64,000 nt of DNA from positions 1-64,000 of the forward strand of contig ONHG01000008.1 in assembly GCA_900317585.1 (NCBI GenBank), read 5' to 3'. Position numbers and translations under genes: made by a program. The notes below the pieces were generated by a model, which saw nothing but the letters and a program-made list of their open reading frames with translations, searched no databases and was not told the DNA's origin. The DNA is from an uncultured Lachnospiraceae bacterium. GTDB lineage: Bacteria > Bacillota > Clostridia > Lachnospirales > Lachnospiraceae. Positions 21,127-28,562 of the stretch are shown one piece after another (the first letter of the stretch is position 1; every line of letters begins with the position of its first letter).

Positions 21127-21999
21127 TTAGTGCGCATTCCAGATAGATTTTGACAGCGAACCTGTCTTAAACAGGGAAAAACATAAAATCACAGTATATG
21201 CTGCCACCGACCAGAGTGCCGTATGCAGGTTGTCGGCTACTGCCACACCTGCCACCAGCACCGCATAGATTGCGACGCACACCATCATAAAAAAGCCCTG
21301 AAATGCCAATGCACAAAGTCCCTTAAAATAATTAGTTCCTATCGTTCCCCATTCCCGGTTGGTTACGGTTGCACAGGGAACAGGTGCTACTGATACATAA
21401 AGATATATTTCAATCATTCGCCCATAAAGAATGACGGTGATAAGGACTGACATGATTTTCATACATAAACTGACGATCATGGTCTCCATCCCCAGTCCTA
21501 ACAGCTCGCCTATGCTCATCTCCGAAAACTGCTCATTGAACATCGTCTGCAGCGTACTTGAAACATCAATACTGGTTTCCCCGCTGATTGCTGCCGCTGC
21601 GGAATTGACGATGTGGCTTCCCACATCAAATACCGCCATTACAATGTCAAAAGTCTTGCTTAACAGCATGACTGCAATACACGCTTTCATGAAGAAGCGG
21701 ATAAAAATTGCCGTATTGAAGTCATGCAGATTATTCTTGTCAATAACCATGGAAATAAGCTCGTAGACGAGTACAAAACTGATGATCATTCCCGCTATGG
21801 GAATCATCACGTTATCGGACAGGGTTTTTATCATGTCAAAAATACCGGAGTTCCAAGTGCTGGGAGTTTTACTGACCTCCCCTGCAATCGTGCCTACCTT
21901 GTCATTAACATCGGTAAACATGGTTTCAAAGTTGGTCAGAACCCACCCCTGCAACAGTTCCTTTATGAATTCAGTAATCTTATCAATGATCCCGCCCAT
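21127..21999 (-). CDS. VirB6/TrbL-like (CD1112 type) conjugation membrane protein
   Basis: The 290-residue polytopic protein has about six membrane helices: MIPIAGMIISFVLVYELI, FMKACIAVMLLSKTF, IVSLCMKIMSVLITVIL, then the conserved YVSVAPVPCATVTNREW motif, and two C-terminal helices. It begins MGGIIDKITEFIKELLQGW, as in the CD1112 family of Tn1549/CTn-type ICEs. It should form part of the inner-membrane channel of the mating apparatus. It starts 3 nt after the Maff2 stop and ends 12 nt before prgI, so it lies inside one transfer operon. Confidence 0.9.
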   Translation of the reverse strand: MGGIIDKITEFIKELLQGWVLTNFETMFTDVNDKVGTIAGEVSKTPSTWNSGIFDMIKTLSDNVMIPIAGMIISFVLVYELISMVIDKNNLHDFNTAIFIRFFMKACIAVMLLSKTFDIVMAVFDVGSHIVNSAAAAISGETSIDVSSTLQTMFNEQFSEMSIGELLGLGMETMIVSLCMKIMSVLITVILYGRMIEIYLYVSVAPVPCATVTNREWGTIGTNYFKGLCALAFQGFFMMVCVAIYAVLVAGVAVADNLHTALWSVAAYTVILCFSLFKTGSLSKSIWNAH

Positions 22000-22002
22000 G
22001 AA

Positions 22003-22218
22003 TTATGAGAACAGTGTGGTAAGCTGTGGAATTACCGTCTGTGCCACAATGATGATGCCACCGCCACTCATAAGCTGTTTGATACCCTGTGATTTTGCAC
22101 CGGGATTATCATTTCCGTATCCTTCGAGAAGATTGATAACGCCCCATACACCCACACCTGCGCCGATTGCGGTTACTACTGTTTTAAGTCCTGTTACTGA
22201 TGTTGTAAAAAAGCCCAT
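22003..22218 (-). CDS. Maff2 family small membrane protein (VirB2-like)
   Basis: The 71-residue protein has two hydrophobic segments around GLKTVVTAIGAGVGVWGVIN and GGGIIIVAQTVIPQL, separated by a short loop EGYGNDNPGAKSQG. This matches the Maff2 family that precedes VirB6 in Tn1549-like ICEs and is shaped like VirB2/TrbC pilins. AAAGGAG precedes the ATG. A strong terminator-like hairpin stands directly upstream, separating it from virD4 and allowing expression of the channel genes to be set independently of the coupling protein. Confidence 0.9.
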   Translation of the reverse strand: MGFFTTSVTGLKTVVTAIGAGVGVWGVINLLEGYGNDNPGAKSQGIKQLMSGGGIIIVAQTVIPQLTTLFS

Positions 22219-22248
22219 TTGTTTGTCTCCTTTTTCAAAAAATAAAAA

Positions 22249-22286
22249 GGGAGCTTCTCTGAATTATAATTTTTAGAAAAGCTCCC
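22249..22286 (-). terminator. Intrinsic terminator between virD4 and maff2
   Basis: GGGAGCTT and AAGCTCCC close a hairpin with additional pairing inside, followed in the minus direction by TTTTTATTTTTT. It is among the strongest terminator shapes in the ICE and lies inside the transfer gene string. Confidence 0.75.
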
Positions 22287-22318
22287 ATATCATAAGTTCC
22301 ATATTCAGTTGTAAAACA

Positions 22319-22343
22319 ACTTCTGGTCACAATGTCCAGAAGT
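22319..22343. repeat. ICE palindrome copy C (overlaps the virD4 stop)
   Basis: ACTTCTGG-N9-CCAGAAGT occurs in the opposite orientation to the other copies. Its last base lies in the TAA of virD4 (22345-22343). Confidence 0.8.
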
Positions 22344-24151
22344 TAAGCTGTGATTTCTCCGACATCGCATACCTCATCCACCACATCATTCCTCTTAAAG
22401 CGGAGTCTGTTGCGGTTCTTGACGTATTTTTCAATGTCAAATTCATTCTTTTTGTCATAATCGGATAACAGCGGGTACTGCTTATGCTTCGTTATATCAA
22501 ATTTATCTGAGAAAAATGGTCTCACACCTCTAAGCTGCATGATACACTTGCTGCCATCCATAACCGCAATCTCGTCCTGACTCATTAACTCCTTTCCGGT
22601 CTTTTGATAATTCAGACCGTAGGACTGGCTCGTACCTCTCGTATCCGAGGTATTATAAAGGTCAATTGTTTCTTTTCCAAGGATTTCTGCCAAGTCTTTC
22701 AGAGTATCTTTCTCTTTTCCTCCCAGAAACAGGGTAGTGTCGCAGTTTCCTTCAATCGTGGAAGCGTTGTCCCGGTACAGAGCCTTGAGCTGTGACTTTG
22801 ACTGCAAAATAATAGAAGCTGATATTTCTCTCGACCTTATGGTCGCTATCAGCTTCTCAAACTGTGGAATCTGCCCGATGTTTGCAAACTCGTCCAGTAA
22901 GCACCGGACGTGAATCGGCAGTCTTCCGTTATATACATCATCTGCCTTGTCACAAAGCAGATTGAATAACTGCGAATACATGATACTTACAATGAAATTG
23001 AATGTCGCATCGGTATCGGAAATAATGACAAACAGTGCTGTCTTTTTCTCACCCAATGTATCAAGCTCCAGTTCATCATAAGCAGTCAGGTCACGCAGCT
23101 CCTTGATGTCAAATGGTGCCAACCTTGCACCACAGCTAATCAGAATAGATTTTGCTGTCTTTCCTGCGGCAAGTTTATACTTCTTATACTGCCTTACCGC
23201 AAAATGGTTTGGGTTCTTCTGCTCCAGCTCCTCAAACAGCAGGTCAACCGCATTTTTGAAATTCTCATCATCCTCCCTTGCTTCACTGGCATCTACCAGA
23301 TCAATCAGCATGGAAAAATTCTGTTCTTCCTCCGGTGCTTCGTACCAGATATATGCGATCAGTGCCGTATAATAGAGCTTTTCGGCTTTCACCCAGAAAT
23401 CCTCAGAGGCTTGCTGTCCTTCCCCTTTGGTATTTACAATGATTGTGTTTACGAGTTTCAGAATGTCCTTTTCGCTCCGGATGTAAGCGAAAGGGTTGTA
23501 ATGCATTGATTTTGCAAAGTTAATGGTATTAAGCACCTTAATCCGGTAATCATTCTTAGACAGCATCCTGCCGCATTCGACCAGCACAGTGCCTTTCGGA
23601 TCAGTGACCACATAGGAACTGTGCATCTGCATAAGGTTCGGCTTCACAAAAAAGCGTGTCTTACCGGAACCGGAACCACCGATCACAAGAATGTTTTTAT
23701 TCCTTGCATACTTCGGCTGCTTTGGTCTGCCGGACATCATAAGACGCTCCGTTGCCGTTAAAAGCACGTTGTTTTCAAATACTGGATCGACATAAGGCTC
23801 TATGTCTTTGGCAGTTCCCCACCTTGCCGAACCATATTCTACTCCCTGCCGGAATTTCTTTGCATTTTTCGCTTTATAATATACTACCATACGAAATCCT
23901 ATCCCGCATCCCACGCCAACCAGTAAATCCCCCGGCATAAAACTGGGAAACGGGTTTACAAACGCACCTCCCATCCCATTGATCGTGTCCAACACCTTCT
24001 GTAATGTGTTATCTCCTGCCTGCTGTCCATACAGCCATGAAACCTTATTAAAGACATATCCAAATATCACATAGGGAGCGCATTTGAGGGCAAGCTGTTT
24101 CCCATTTACCCCTCTGCACTTTTCTTTGAGAATTTTCGGGATTGACTGCAA
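22343..24151 (-). CDS. virD4: VirD4-like type IV coupling ATPase (TraG/TraD family)
   Basis: The roughly 602-residue protein couples the relaxase-DNA complex to the conjugation channel. Two N-terminal membrane helices (KCAPYVIFGYVFNKV and DLLVGVGCGIGFRMVVYY) are followed by GSARWGTAKDIEPYVD, the Walker A box GGSGSGKTRFFVKPNL near residue 157, and the Walker B/TraG signature LLDEFANIGQIPQFEKLIA near 420. The TTG at 24151 is the most upstream standard start in frame, but the frame continues without a stop into the pcfB end and the ribosome site is poor, so the start is uncertain and may depend on coupling to pcfB. Length and motifs are normal for the family. Confidence 0.93.
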   Translation of the reverse strand: MQSIPKILKEKCRGVNGKQLALKCAPYVIFGYVFNKVSWLYGQQAGDNTLQKVLDTINGMGGAFVNPFPSFMPGDLLVGVGCGIGFRMVVYYKAKNAKKFRQGVEYGSARWGTAKDIEPYVDPVFENNVLLTATERLMMSGRPKQPKYARNKNILVIGGSGSGKTRFFVKPNLMQMHSSYVVTDPKGTVLVECGRMLSKNDYRIKVLNTINFAKSMHYNPFAYIRSEKDILKLVNTIIVNTKGEGQQASEDFWVKAEKLYYTALIAYIWYEAPEEEQNFSMLIDLVDASEAREDDENFKNAVDLLFEELEQKNPNHFAVRQYKKYKLAAGKTAKSILISCGARLAPFDIKELRDLTAYDELELDTLGEKKTALFVIISDTDATFNFIVSIMYSQLFNLLCDKADDVYNGRLPIHVRCLLDEFANIGQIPQFEKLIATIRSREISASIILQSKSQLKALYRDNASTIEGNCDTTLFLGGKEKDTLKDLAEILGKETIDLYNTSDTRGTSQSYGLNYQKTGKELMSQDEIAVMDGSKCIMQLRGVRPFFSDKFDITKHKQYPLLSDYDKKNEFDIEKYVKNRNRLRFKRNDVVDEVCDVGEITA

Positions 24152-24180
24152 ATCTTTTACAATCCCGTCAATGACCTTAC

Positions 24181-24657
24181 TTATAGGCTCTGTCCCCTGT
24201 CTTTGTTTTTCTCTCTGCTCCGCTCCCTGTTGTTCTTGTTCTGTGCGATCATCTTCTGAAGTCCTTTCAGTTTCTGCCGTAACGACGGACGCTGCTGCTT
24301 TTTCTCATTAACTTTTACAAATTCCTTGAACGCCTGTGCAATCACATCGGCATCCTTACCCTTAAAAAATACAAGGTATTTTGGCGGCTCCGTGGTCTTA
24401 TCCCGCTTCACAGCGAAATCTACATTGTACTTTCTCGCCACACGCTCAAAAGCCTTAATGTTATCATCCGTGACCTCTATGGACTTCGCACCCGCTCCCT
24501 GACCTACCAGCTTTTTCACCGGTATTTTCCCGTGGGAAGGCTCTTTATGTTTCTGATGCTCCAGATACATCTTCATCGCCTTCTGGAGAACACTTGCGGT
24601 CAGTTTGGATGTCTTGATTGCAAGGGCAATCATTTTTTGTGTTGTTTCCTCCTGCAC
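24181..24657 (-). CDS. pcfB: PcfB family protein (DUF3801)
   Basis: The 158-residue protein starts at a GTG with AAGGAGG 6 nt upstream. The N-terminal helix TQKMIALAIKTSKLTASVLQ, the central SIEVTDDNIKAFERVARKYN and the segment PPKYLVFFKGKDADVIAQAF match PcfB, which accompanies the coupling protein (PcfC/VirD4) in Gram-positive conjugation systems. A basic Lys/Arg-rich tail follows. In pCF10, PcfB is known as an accessory to relaxosome-coupling protein docking; the same role is inferred here from family and position immediately before virD4. Confidence 0.9.
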   Translation of the reverse strand: MQEETTQKMIALAIKTSKLTASVLQKAMKMYLEHQKHKEPSHGKIPVKKLVGQGAGAKSIEVTDDNIKAFERVARKYNVDFAVKRDKTTEPPKYLVFFKGKDADVIAQAFKEFVKVNEKKQQRPSLRQKLKGLQKMIAQNKNNRERSREKNKDRGQSL

Positions 24658-24740
24658 AGTGTACCTCCTTCCTTATCTGCACCGATTGGATTCAAGGTGG
24701 AACCAACAGCCTGTGAAGCTGTATTTTCATTGCCATATCG

Positions 24741-24926
24741 TTACTTCTCCCCTTCCTTAAGGTCTTTATCCCACCAGTTCAATTCTTCCTCATAGAAATC
24801 ATTAAATGTATCAGCAGGAATATTTTCTTTCTGCTTTTTTGCATTTTTAGTGTCTCGTACCACCTTTGCCACAATTACCACAGCAATGGCAGCAAACAGT
24901 AATTTCTTCATATTTTTTCTGTTCAT
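24741..24926 (-). CDS. Small single-span membrane protein, 61 aa
   Basis: The start is the ATG at 24926, with AAAGGA upstream, giving MNRKNMKKLLFAAIAVVIVA. One membrane helix covers residues 9-23 (LLFAAIAVVIVAKVV), followed by a basic patch and an acidic, aromatic C-terminus (YEEELNWWDKDL). The frame is open further upstream through palindrome copy D to 25007, but that region also forms a terminator hairpin, so I prefer the short start. No family recognised. It stands between a possible cargo gene and pcfB, with its own leader. Confidence 0.6.
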   Translation of the reverse strand: MNRKNMKKLLFAAIAVVIVAKVVRDTKNAKKQKENIPADTFNDFYEEELNWWDKDLKEGEK

Positions 24927-24940
24927 TTCTTTTCCTTTCC

Positions 24941-24965
24941 ACTTCTGGACGCTGTGACCAGAAGT
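24941..24965. repeat. ICE palindrome copy D (leader of the 61-aa gene)
   Basis: ACTTCTGG-N9-CCAGAAGT, with plus-strand spacer ACGCTGTGA, lies directly before the ribosome site of the 61-aa gene. The 35-nt leader is nearly identical to that of copy E. Confidence 0.8.
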
Positions 24966-24981
24966 TGTTGCAATAAAAAAA

Positions 24982-25013
24982 GCAGATACGAAACCTTTCG
25001 ATCTCATATCTGC
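24982..25013 (-). terminator. Terminator-like hairpin before the 61-aa gene
   Basis: In the minus direction GCAGATA pairs with TATCTGC, with a further inner stem (CGAAA/TTTCG), and is followed by TTTTTTTATT. It lies upstream of palindrome D. Confidence 0.65.
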
Positions 25014-25048
25014 CTTAACGCTGTAAATTCTTCTATATCCTTTTTTGA

Positions 25049-25471
25049 TTAGTAGAGCTTTGCACCTGCCGGAATTGCATCATCCAACATAACCAAGTTG
25101 AGTTTTTCCTCTCCGTTTACTGTATGGACAGCGGATAAAAGCATACCACAGGAATCAATTCCCATCATACTTCTCGGTGGTAAATTTGTAATTGCAAGTA
25201 ATGTCTTTCCAACCAGCTCCTCCGGTTCATAATATGCATGAATACCGGAAAGAATAACTCTGTCAGTTCCTGTTCCATCATCTAAAACAAAATGTAACAG
25301 CTTCTTGCTTTTCTTTACCGCACTACATTCTTTTACTTTTACAACACGGAAATCTGACTTGCTGAATGTATCAAAATCTACCATTTCCTCAAATAATGGT
25401 TCTGTTTCCACCTTTGGCTCAACAGGCTGCTCAGTAACCTGTTCTTCTAAATTCATATTTTCATCGCACAT
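25049..25471 (-). CDS. tRNA-binding OB-fold protein (MetRS C-terminal/CsaA-like), ICE cargo
   Basis: The best start is the second ATG (25471, MCDENMNLEEQ), with GGAGG 9 nt upstream; an ATG at 25477 is too close. The protein is about 140 residues. After an acidic N-terminus (to about 35) comes a tRNA-binding OB domain: FSKSDFRVVKVKECSAVKKS, LLHFVLDDGTGTDRVILSGI, LVGKTLLAITNLPPRSMMGI and CGMLLSA. This matches the domain found at the end of methionyl-tRNA synthetase and in CsaA/Arc1p. A full synthetase is absent, so it may bind tRNA or act as a structure-specific RNA binder. It has its own extended -10 promoter, unlike neighbouring backbone genes. Confidence 0.85.
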   Translation of the reverse strand: MCDENMNLEEQVTEQPVEPKVETEPLFEEMVDFDTFSKSDFRVVKVKECSAVKKSKKLLHFVLDDGTGTDRVILSGIHAYYEPEELVGKTLLAITNLPPRSMMGIDSCGMLLSAVHTVNGEEKLNLVMLDDAIPAGAKLY

Positions 25472-25506
25472 ATTCATTTTCCTCCAGGCATAATAAGCTA
25501 ATGCCC

Positions 25507-25512
25507 ATTATA
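25507..25512 (-). promoter_or_regulatory. Extended -10 promoter of the tRNA-binding gene
   Basis: On the minus strand TGC-TATAAT gives an extended -10 element, about 36 nt upstream of the start codon. It overlaps the stop of the upstream gene. A weak TTCTCA lies 18 nt further upstream. Confidence 0.45.
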
Positions 25513-26185
25513 GCAGAAAAGCTGTGCTTTGAGAAGAAATTCCTAACTTAAAAATCGTGTACATCTTTGCACCGATCAGATTATTTTCTACCCATACATC
25601 GTCAAGCAACAAACAATGTGATAGCACTTCCAGATCATCCATGTTTATCAGCCGTTGAACAACAGTATTTGTATTCGCCGGTATTTCATGAGCTTCCATT
25701 GCAATATCCCGCCTTGCTTCCCTGCAATACTTATACAATCCCAAGATATACTTATTCGACAGGATAAAACCATACGCATCATTATTCAGATATATCATTT
25801 TATGCTTTTCCCATTCCTCCGGCAATGAAAAATAGCACTTTGCTGTTTCGATATAGCAGTCTCCCTCATAGGCAGGCTTTATCTTCTTCTCCTGCCGGAG
25901 CATCTGATGATATATCTTTTCCCGGTCAAATATACTTCTTGCTCTGGTAAAATCCGGTGTCCTTCCACGCATAAAAGTGTAAACATTGTTGATCACTGTT
26001 TTTCCTGCCAAAGATTTATAATTCCCTACCCTGTGAAGGTACTGCAATACCTCTGTTAGCTTCTCCTCAGAAGTAATCTCTTGGTAGTTCTCTGTATCAA
26101 TCTCCATTTGTTCAAAAGTTAATGGTGTGCTTCCTTTTTTGATTTCACGCTCCATGATACGCTTGGTATCTCTCATTGATTCCAT
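25508..26185 (-). CDS. Unknown ICE protein, 225 aa
   Basis: The start is the ATG at 26185, with AAAGGA 6 nt upstream, giving MESMRDTKRIMEREIKKGST. The frame also stays open through palindrome copy E to 26278, but that segment forms a terminator hairpin. The protein appears soluble and largely helical, with NYKSLAGKTVINNVYTFM near 60, YEGDCYIETAKCYFSLPEEW and YLNNDAYGFILSNKYILGLY. I do not recognise the family. Its leader (hairpin, palindrome, GGAAA-type ribosome site) is nearly a copy of that of the 61-aa gene, which suggests joint regulation. Confidence 0.65.
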   Translation of the reverse strand: MESMRDTKRIMEREIKKGSTPLTFEQMEIDTENYQEITSEEKLTEVLQYLHRVGNYKSLAGKTVINNVYTFMRGRTPDFTRARSIFDREKIYHQMLRQEKKIKPAYEGDCYIETAKCYFSLPEEWEKHKMIYLNNDAYGFILSNKYILGLYKYCREARRDIAMEAHEIPANTNTVVQRLINMDDLEVLSHCLLLDDVWVENNLIGAKMYTIFKLGISSQSTAFLL

Positions 26186-26199
26186 ATCATTTCCTTTCC

Positions 26200-26224
26200 A
26201 CTTCTGGACGCTGTGACCAGAAGT
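26200..26224. repeat. ICE palindrome copy E (leader of the 225-aa gene)
   Basis: It has the same 25-bp sequence and orientation as copy D, directly before the ribosome site. Confidence 0.8.
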
Positions 26225-26233
26225 TATAAAATA

Positions 26234-26266
26234 AGCAGGTATAAAAACTTTCATTTCATACCTGCT
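26234..26266 (-). terminator. Terminator-like hairpin before the 225-aa gene
   Basis: AGCAGGTAT and ATACCTGCT form a 9-bp perfect stem with a 15-nt loop. It is followed by TATTTTAT in the minus direction and precedes palindrome E. Confidence 0.6.
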
Positions 26267-26271
26267 CCTAT

Positions 26272-26598
26272 TCAACAAGAAATTCTCTTTCCTGCAAGTT
26301 CCATTATGATATTGATTACTTCCCTAATGATTGCAATAATTTTTATTGCAAGGACAATCACTCCGATCATGCCACCGATGATTGCGTCTAATGCCAACAC
26401 TCCTATGCTCCCGGCTATTCCAAAATTACGAGGTATCAGCAATACAAGCATCTTTTGTATGCCGAAGGGAAAGCCACCCATAATCCAGAACTGAAACCAG
26501 TTCATACCGTTTTCTCCCAGACATATCCAGTAACACATATCCAACCAGATCACAATAAATGCCATCGGCAAAATCACCTTAAACAATACCCTTTTCAT
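26272..26598 (-). CDS. Small polytopic membrane protein, 108 aa
   Basis: The start is the ATG at 26598, with AGGAGG 5 nt upstream, giving MKRVLFKVILPMAFIVIWLD. The sequence is almost entirely hydrophobic, with three or four membrane segments (residues about 5-25, 35-55 and 62-95: GIAGSIGVLALDAIIGGMIG and VIVLAIKIIAIIREVINII). It overlaps the end of the RepA gene by 20 nt, so the two are co-transcribed. The family is found in related ICEs but has no known role that I can state. A hairpin and palindrome follow its stop. Confidence 0.75.
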   Translation of the reverse strand: MKRVLFKVILPMAFIVIWLDMCYWICLGENGMNWFQFWIMGGFPFGIQKMLVLLIPRNFGIAGSIGVLALDAIIGGMIGVIVLAIKIIAIIREVINIIMELAGKRISC

Positions 26599-27667
26599 GC
26601 CATCCTCCTCCATACATATCATGCTGCACTTCCTGCTGATAGAAATGATTTATCGTGGCTGGTGCATTATAAAGCGCTGTTATCATATACGACTTGATAT
26701 TGGTTATCTTCGTTGTTGTCTCTTTCATGCAACCAATCACATACTCAAGATGACTGCTATTCAGTTTCAAAAATCTAGATTTTACGAGTTCATACGGATA
26801 GTCCTCTCCTGCAACCCGGATTGATTTTCTTTTTACGCATACCACTTCACAGATTATCCCAAACAATTCGTCATAAAGCTCCTTTTCCCCATAGCCATCA
26901 TACTTCATGTGATGATCATAACTGATATTCTCTTTAATCAGTTCTATGTAAGACTGTGCATCATCCATCGCATCCATCACATCAGCTTGTGGCTTTTCTG
27001 TCACAGATTGATTGATTGGATTGGTATAACTCAACTCAGTCTGGTTATAATTAGTCTGATTCATATAAGTCTGATTATAGTTAGTATAATTAGGGTTCGA
27101 TTCTCCGACTTCTTGAGGTTTGATTTCCGAACTTCCAGAGGTTTGATTTTCTGACTTCCGGAAGTTCGATTTTCTGACTTCTTGTGGTTCGGTTTTCTGA
27201 CTTCCAGAAGTTCGATTTTCTGACTTCTTGAAGTTCGATTTTCCGACTTCTGTGATTTTATCAGCATTTGCTGGCTCTTTTTCGTCCATCTGTTCAGTAA
27301 TAGAAGCAAAATTTTTCACATAAATTATATCCGGTTTTCCAAGTCCCCTGCGAACCTTTTCTACCAGACCAATTCCTTTTACAGAATCAAGCTCTGCCAA
27401 TACCTTTACAGCCTTTTCTTTAGCGCATCCCAAATCCTCCATTATGCTGTCTATGGTGTAAATGATGTATGCACGATTTTCATCGTCAAACCATTCATTT
27501 TTCATAGACAGCGACATACGATCAAGCATAAGTCCATACAATAATTTTGCATCACTGGACAGCTTCTTAAATCTCTCGTCCTTTATCAGCAGGCGTGGAA
27601 CACGATAGAATGAGAACTGTTCCGCTTCTATTCCGTAATAATAGTCTAGCTGCAAAATTTCTCCCAT
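26579..27667 (-). CDS. repA: RepA_N-type replication initiator with DUF6017-like C-terminus
   Basis: The 362-residue protein begins MGEILQLDYYYGIEAEQFSF, then FYRVPRLLIKDERFKKLSSD and AKLLYGLMLDRMSLS, the conserved opening of RepA_N initiators (winged-helix DNA binding, residues about 15-120). Residues about 135-205 are a repetitive, polar linker encoded by 22-24-bp DNA repeats. The C-terminal region (from about 235) has IELIKENISYDHHMKYDGYG and VIGCMKETTTKITNIKSYM, like the DUF6017 domain of ICE initiators. In plasmids of this family the origin lies within the rep gene, which fits the repeats here. ParB and ParA genes lie directly upstream, giving a replication/partition module. Confidence 0.88.
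   Translation of the reverse strand: MGEILQLDYYYGIEAEQFSFYRVPRLLIKDERFKKLSSDAKLLYGLMLDRMSLSMKNEWFDDENRAYIIYTIDSIMEDLGCAKEKAVKVLAELDSVKGIGLVEKVRRGLGKPDIIYVKNFASITEQMDEKEPANADKITEVGKSNFKKSENRTSGSQKTEPQEVRKSNFRKSENQTSGSSEIKPQEVGESNPNYTNYNQTYMNQTNYNQTELSYTNPINQSVTEKPQADVMDAMDDAQSYIELIKENISYDHHMKYDGYGEKELYDELFGIICEVVCVKRKSIRVAGEDYPYELVKSRFLKLNSSHLEYVIGCMKETTTKITNIKSYMITALYNAPATINHFYQQEVQHDMYGGGWHEKGIV
27097..27253. repeat. Iteron-like array inside repA, possible replication origin
   Basis: Seven copies of a unit with core (C/T)CTGACTTCNNGAAGTTCGAT are spaced 22, 24, 23, 23, 23 and 23 nt apart. The 23-nt period is not a multiple of three, so successive copies are read in different frames: the DNA, not the peptide, is conserved. 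Several copies contain the palindrome ACTTCCGGAAGT or ACTTCCAGAAGT. Confidence 0.7.
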
Positions 27668-27683
27668 TCTCGTCTCCTCCTTC

Positions 27684-28562
27684 CTACTGCGTATTTTTCC
27701 AGTTATCTAATAGCTGAAATATTATTTTTTCTATATCATCTGTGCTGTATGTATCCGGAAAATAACTGTTAATGCGTTCCGTTTTTATAACAACCTTACG
27801 CTCTACTGGCTTTTCTTTCTCCAGAAGCATACGCACCATTGGAAAAGTCAGTTCTCCCTTTTTGTCACTCTCCTTTAGCATGGCACTCTGCTGTTTGCTT
27901 ATGACAGCATTGGTGTCCTGTATGGCAACCAATACCCATTGCTGTGCATCCTCGGATAAAAACGAAAGGTCAACAGCCTGCATAATGCCTATTTTCCCTG
28001 CATCAACCATATCAAGCAATGGTTCCGATAAGCGTGAAATCCATATATATCTTTGAACTGTTTTTGCACTTTCTCCTGCGGCTTCTCCAAGTTCTTCCAA
28101 AGTAAGTCCGCCTGTTCTGCTTCCCTGATGCTTCATAGCATCATATTTCATGCGGTATGCCTTTGCTTTTTCGCTTGGAAGAATATCTTCTCTTTGGATA
28201 TTGCTGTCCACCATGATAATCGTGGCTTCATCATCCGTATAATTACGGATAAACATCGGCATTGTTTCAAGTCCTACCAGTTCACACGCATGTCTCCTTC
28301 GGTGTCCTGCTATAATTTCATAGCCGCCCTCAGCTCTTGGTCTTGCAATACCCGGCATCAGCACGCCATGCTCTCTGACACTCTCCACCGTCTCCTGCAT
28401 CTTTTCATCGTCCAGTACCTTAAATGGGTGACCTTTGAACTCATGCAGTTCTGATAATGCAATTTCCTGTACCTGCTCTATTCCTGCCTGTGGCTGTCCA
28501 TCTCCGAATAAATCATCGAAGCTGTTCAGTTTTACCTTTGCGGCACTTCCTGTTTTATTCAT
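27684..28562 (-). CDS. parB: ParB/Spo0J-family partition protein
   Basis: The start is the ATG at 28562, with GGAGG 9 nt upstream inside the parA end; a TTG at 28568 is too near that site. The 292-residue protein has the ParB N-terminal nuclease/CTPase-like domain (IALSELHEFKGHPFKVLDDE, then GHRRRHACELVGLETMPMF near 90-110), the box ENIQRxx-like DSNIQREDILPSEKAKAYRM, and a helix-turn-helix LTLEELGEAAGESAKTVQRY near 160-180. It should bind centromere-like parS sites and work with ParA to stabilise the circular ICE. It overlaps parA by 8 nt. The element's parS is not known; the scattered 25-bp palindrome is a candidate. Confidence 0.92.
   Translation of the reverse strand: MNKTGSAAKVKLNSFDDLFGDGQPQAGIEQVQEIALSELHEFKGHPFKVLDDEKMQETVESVREHGVLMPGIARPRAEGGYEIIAGHRRRHACELVGLETMPMFIRNYTDDEATIIMVDSNIQREDILPSEKAKAYRMKYDAMKHQGSRTGGLTLEELGEAAGESAKTVQRYIWISRLSEPLLDMVDAGKIGIMQAVDLSFLSEDAQQWVLVAIQDTNAVISKQQSAMLKESDKKGELTFPMVRMLLEKEKPVERKVVIKTERINSYFPDTYSTDDIEKIIFQLLDNWKNTQ

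Noticed and set aside
25049-25471. Methionyl-tRNA synthetase
   Set aside because: Only the C-terminal tRNA-binding OB domain is present; no catalytic HIGH or KMSKS motif.
27097-27253. CRISPR array
   Set aside because: Repeats are contiguous 22-24-bp units with no unique spacers, and they lie within the repA coding region.
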